Origin: Asaia bogorensis
Lineage (GTDB): Bacteria; Pseudomonadota; Alphaproteobacteria; Reyranellales; Reyranellaceae
Length of the DNA: 46,722 nt
NCBI GenBank assembly: GCA_945905835.1
Contig: CAMDQJ010000015.1
Coordinates: forward strand, 1 to 46,722
Direction of reading: 5' to 3'
In this document: positions 43,965-46,722 of the stretch, piece after piece
Numbering within the stretch: position 1 is the first letter of the stretch
Layout: every line of letters starts with the position of its first letter
Position numbers and translations under genes: made by a program
Notes under the pieces: model-generated
What the model saw: the letters and a program-made list of their open reading frames with translations, nothing else
What the model was told of the DNA's origin: nothing
The model's database searches: none

Positions 43965-45080
43965 ATGGTGCTGCGTCCGCTGAAGCGCTCCAACGCGATG
44001 AGCGAGTCCTTTCCAACCGCCATCCTCGATTCGCTGTCCGAGGCGATCGTCGTGCTCGACGGCTCTGGCCGCGTCCACTACGCCAACCTCGCAGCCGAAC
44101 ATTTCTTCGGCGTCGGCCGCGCTCGCCTGGTCGGCCATCCGATGACCGAGTTCGTGCCGGAGGACTCTCTGGTGTTCTCGCTGCTCGAGCAGGTCCTGGC
44201 GACCGGCGGCGCCGTCGCCGAGAACGGCGTGACGCTGGTATCGCCACGCATCGGCAACCGCTTTTGTGCGCTCCGCCTGTCGCCGATCGTCGACAGCGAC
44301 GGCATGGTCGTCCTGTCGCTGATCGAGCAGTCGATCGCGCGCAACATCGACCGCCAGATGTCCCATCGCAGCGCCGCACGCTCGGTGAGCGCGCTTGCCG
44401 CAATGCTGGCGCATGAGGTGAAGAATCCGCTGTCGGGAATCCGCGGCGCCGCGCAGCTGCTGGAAAGCTCCATTCCCGACAGCGAACGCGAGCTCACCAG
44501 CCTGATCTGCGAGGAGACCGACCGCATCGTGGCTCTGGTCGACCGCATGGAAGCCTTCGCCGACGGCCGTCCGATCGACCGCAACCCGATCAATATCCAT
44601 CAGGTGCTGAACCACGTGCGCCGTATTGCCGAAAACGGCTTCGGCAAGGGCATGCGTTTTGTCGAGAGCTACGATCCGTCGCTGCCCGACGTCTACGGCG
44701 ACCGCGACCAGCTCATCCAAGTGTTTCTCAACCTGGTGAAGAACGCCTGTGAGGTGCCGGGCGACGGCGAGCGCGAAATCGAGCTGTCGACCGCCTTCCG
44801 TCATGGCCTGCGCCTGGCCGTCCCCGGGCAGCAGGCCCGGGTGAACTTGCCACTGGTCGTGTCTGTGCGAGACAACGGTCGCGGCGTGTCGGATGAAATC
44901 CGCGCCCATTTGTTCGATGCCTTCATCACCAACAAGCCGACCGGGACGGGCCTCGGACTGGCGCTCGTCGCCAAGATCATCAACGACCATGGCGGTGCCA
45001 TCGAGTACGACAGCGAGCCAGGCCGAACCCTGTTTCGCGTCATGCTGCCAATGCAGCAAGCGAGCGGAGCCGGCACATGA
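43965..45080 (+). CDS. ntrB: Nitrogen regulation sensor histidine kinase NtrB (GlnL)
   Basis: A 371-residue cytoplasmic kinase/phosphatase responding to PII. PAS domain at ~14-125 ([20 protein letters not shown]), HisKA with phosphoacceptor His150 in [14 protein letters not shown], and an HATPase domain with N-box [19 protein letters not shown] and G2 box [10 protein letters not shown]. There are no membrane segments, unlike NtrY. It starts after TGAC following dusB, within the same operon. The last codons (ASGAGT) lie in a 17-base tandem duplication shared with the ntrC leader. Confidence 0.95.
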   Translation: MVLRPLKRSNAMSESFPTAILDSLSEAIVVLDGSGRVHYANLAAEHFFGVGRARLVGHPMTEFVPEDSLVFSLLEQVLATGGAVAENGVTLVSPRIGNRFCALRLSPIVDSDGMVVLSLIEQSIARNIDRQMSHRSAARSVSALAAMLAHEVKNPLSGIRGAAQLLESSIPDSERELTSLICEETDRIVALVDRMEAFADGRPIDRNPINIHQVLNHVRRIAENGFGKGMRFVESYDPSLPDVYGDRDQLIQVFLNLVKNACEVPGDGEREIELSTAFRHGLRLAVPGQQARVNLPLVVSVRDNGRGVSDEIRAHLFDAFITNKPTGTGLGLALVAKIINDHGGAIEYDSEPGRTLFRVMLPMQQASGAGT

Positions 45081-45093
45081 GCGGAGCCAGCAC

Positions 45094-45108
<15 letters not shown>
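45062..45108 (+). repeat. 17-base tandem duplication at the ntrB/ntrC junction
   Basis: GAGCGGAGCCGGCACAT (45062-45078) is followed by GAGCGGAGCCAGCACAT (45079-45095) and a third partial unit GAGCGGAGCCACC (45096-45108). The unit is not a multiple of 3, so each copy places an ACATGA (ATG overlapping TGA) in a new frame. The first ATGA couples ntrB to a mini-ORF, the second couples the mini-ORF to ntrC. Confidence 0.85.
45077..45097 (+). other. Six-codon coupled mini-ORF between ntrB and ntrC
   Basis: The ATG at 45077 overlaps the ntrB stop (ATGA) and encodes MSGAST, stopping at 45095-45097 where TGA overlaps the ntrC ATG (45094). It uses the same codons as the ntrC N-terminus (MSGAT) because of the tandem duplication. 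It could re-initiate ribosomes and modulate NtrC yield, or be neutral. Confidence 0.5.
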
Positions 45109-46569
<1,461 letters not shown>

Positions 46570-46573
46570 GTCG

Positions 46574-46722
46574 GTGACAACTGCGCTGGGCGCCACACGT
46601 ATCGGCGATTTCATGAGCACCATCGGGCGCGGCCTGACCGGCCGCGGCTCGGCGGTGTCGCTTGCGTTGCTGGCCATCGTCGCCGGCGGGGCGACCTACG
46701 CCTGGTTCTCGGGGCTCATGCC
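46574..46722 (+). CDS. ntrY: NtrY-like sensor kinase, N-terminus only (cut by window end)
   Basis: The last 149 bases encode an open frame from GTG 46574 with no stop. It begins VTTALGATRIGDFMSTIGRG and then has a hydrophobic stretch SLALLAIVAGGATYAWFSGL, fitting the first membrane segment of NtrY, which normally follows ntrC in alphaproteobacteria. An in-frame ATG at 46613 is an alternative start. Identification rests on gene order and the membrane segment, because no kinase domain is in view. Confidence 0.65.
   Translation, partial: MTTALGATRIGDFMSTIGRGLTGRGSAVSLALLAIVAGGATYAWFSGLM

Overview
This is a GC-rich chromosomal window from an alphaproteobacterium. The gene content points to the Rhodospirillales/Reyranella neighbourhood: a pyruvate dehydrogenase operon whose E1-beta carries its own lipoyl domain, a fused ispDF gene, the order dusB-ntrB-ntrC-ntrY, and many high-affinity uptake systems. 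The taxonomic placement is inference from gene order and family resemblance, not from a marker gene. No rRNA, tRNA, CRISPR array or prophage was recognised. Layout: 28-1682 holds an oligopeptide-type ABC ATPase overlapping a leaderless substrate-binding protein. 1748-2284 holds two short, opposed, apparently decayed genes. 2437-6679 is a complete CUT1 sugar-type ABC operon (binding protein, two permeases, ATPase). 6710-16355 (minus strand) is a ten-gene nucleoside operon. It encodes a BMP-type ABC importer, cytidine deaminase, purine nucleoside phosphorylase, thymidine phosphorylase, a PhyH-type Fe(II)/2-oxoglutarate dioxygenase, adenosine deaminase and an exported HAD acid phosphatase, nearly all joined by 4-base ATGA/GTGA overlaps. 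16452-25706 (minus strand) is an eight-gene operon built around a cobalt-type nitrile hydratase (alpha, beta, activator) and an amidase, with a sulfatase, an MFS transporter, a luciferase-like flavin oxidoreductase and an amidohydrolase. 25764-29731 (plus strand) holds an alpha/beta hydrolase, a Tag-like protein, a collapsed racemase pseudogene beside an inverted repeat, a fumarylacetoacetase-family enzyme and an MFS transporter that ends exactly at a truncated IS5-family element (29732-30254). 30459-40732 is the central-metabolism block: eno, a MarR-GNAT fusion regulator, a DMT exporter, ftsB, pdhA-pdhB-pdhC-lpdA, a multiply frameshifted pseudogene and lipA. 40740-42832 holds a COQ10/RatA-type START protein convergent with cinA and ispDF. 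42962-46722 is dusB-ntrB-ntrC-ntrY (ntrY cut by the window end). How it fits together: the exported phosphatase can free nucleosides from nucleotides, the BMP importer brings them in, and the deaminases and phosphorylases split them into bases and sugar phosphates. The nitrile operon can turn R-CN into an amide and then a carboxylate. PDH, LipA and enolase form a glycolysis-to-acetyl-CoA block in which LipA supplies the lipoyl groups needed by PdhB and PdhC. The most notable small-scale observations are: a 17-bp tandem duplication at the ntrB/ntrC junction that creates a 6-codon coupled mini-ORF; an apparent CTG start for dusB; a 10-bp hairpin masking the start of the MarR-GNAT gene next to a perfect palindrome; and a dioxygenase of unknown substrate embedded in a nucleoside-salvage operon.
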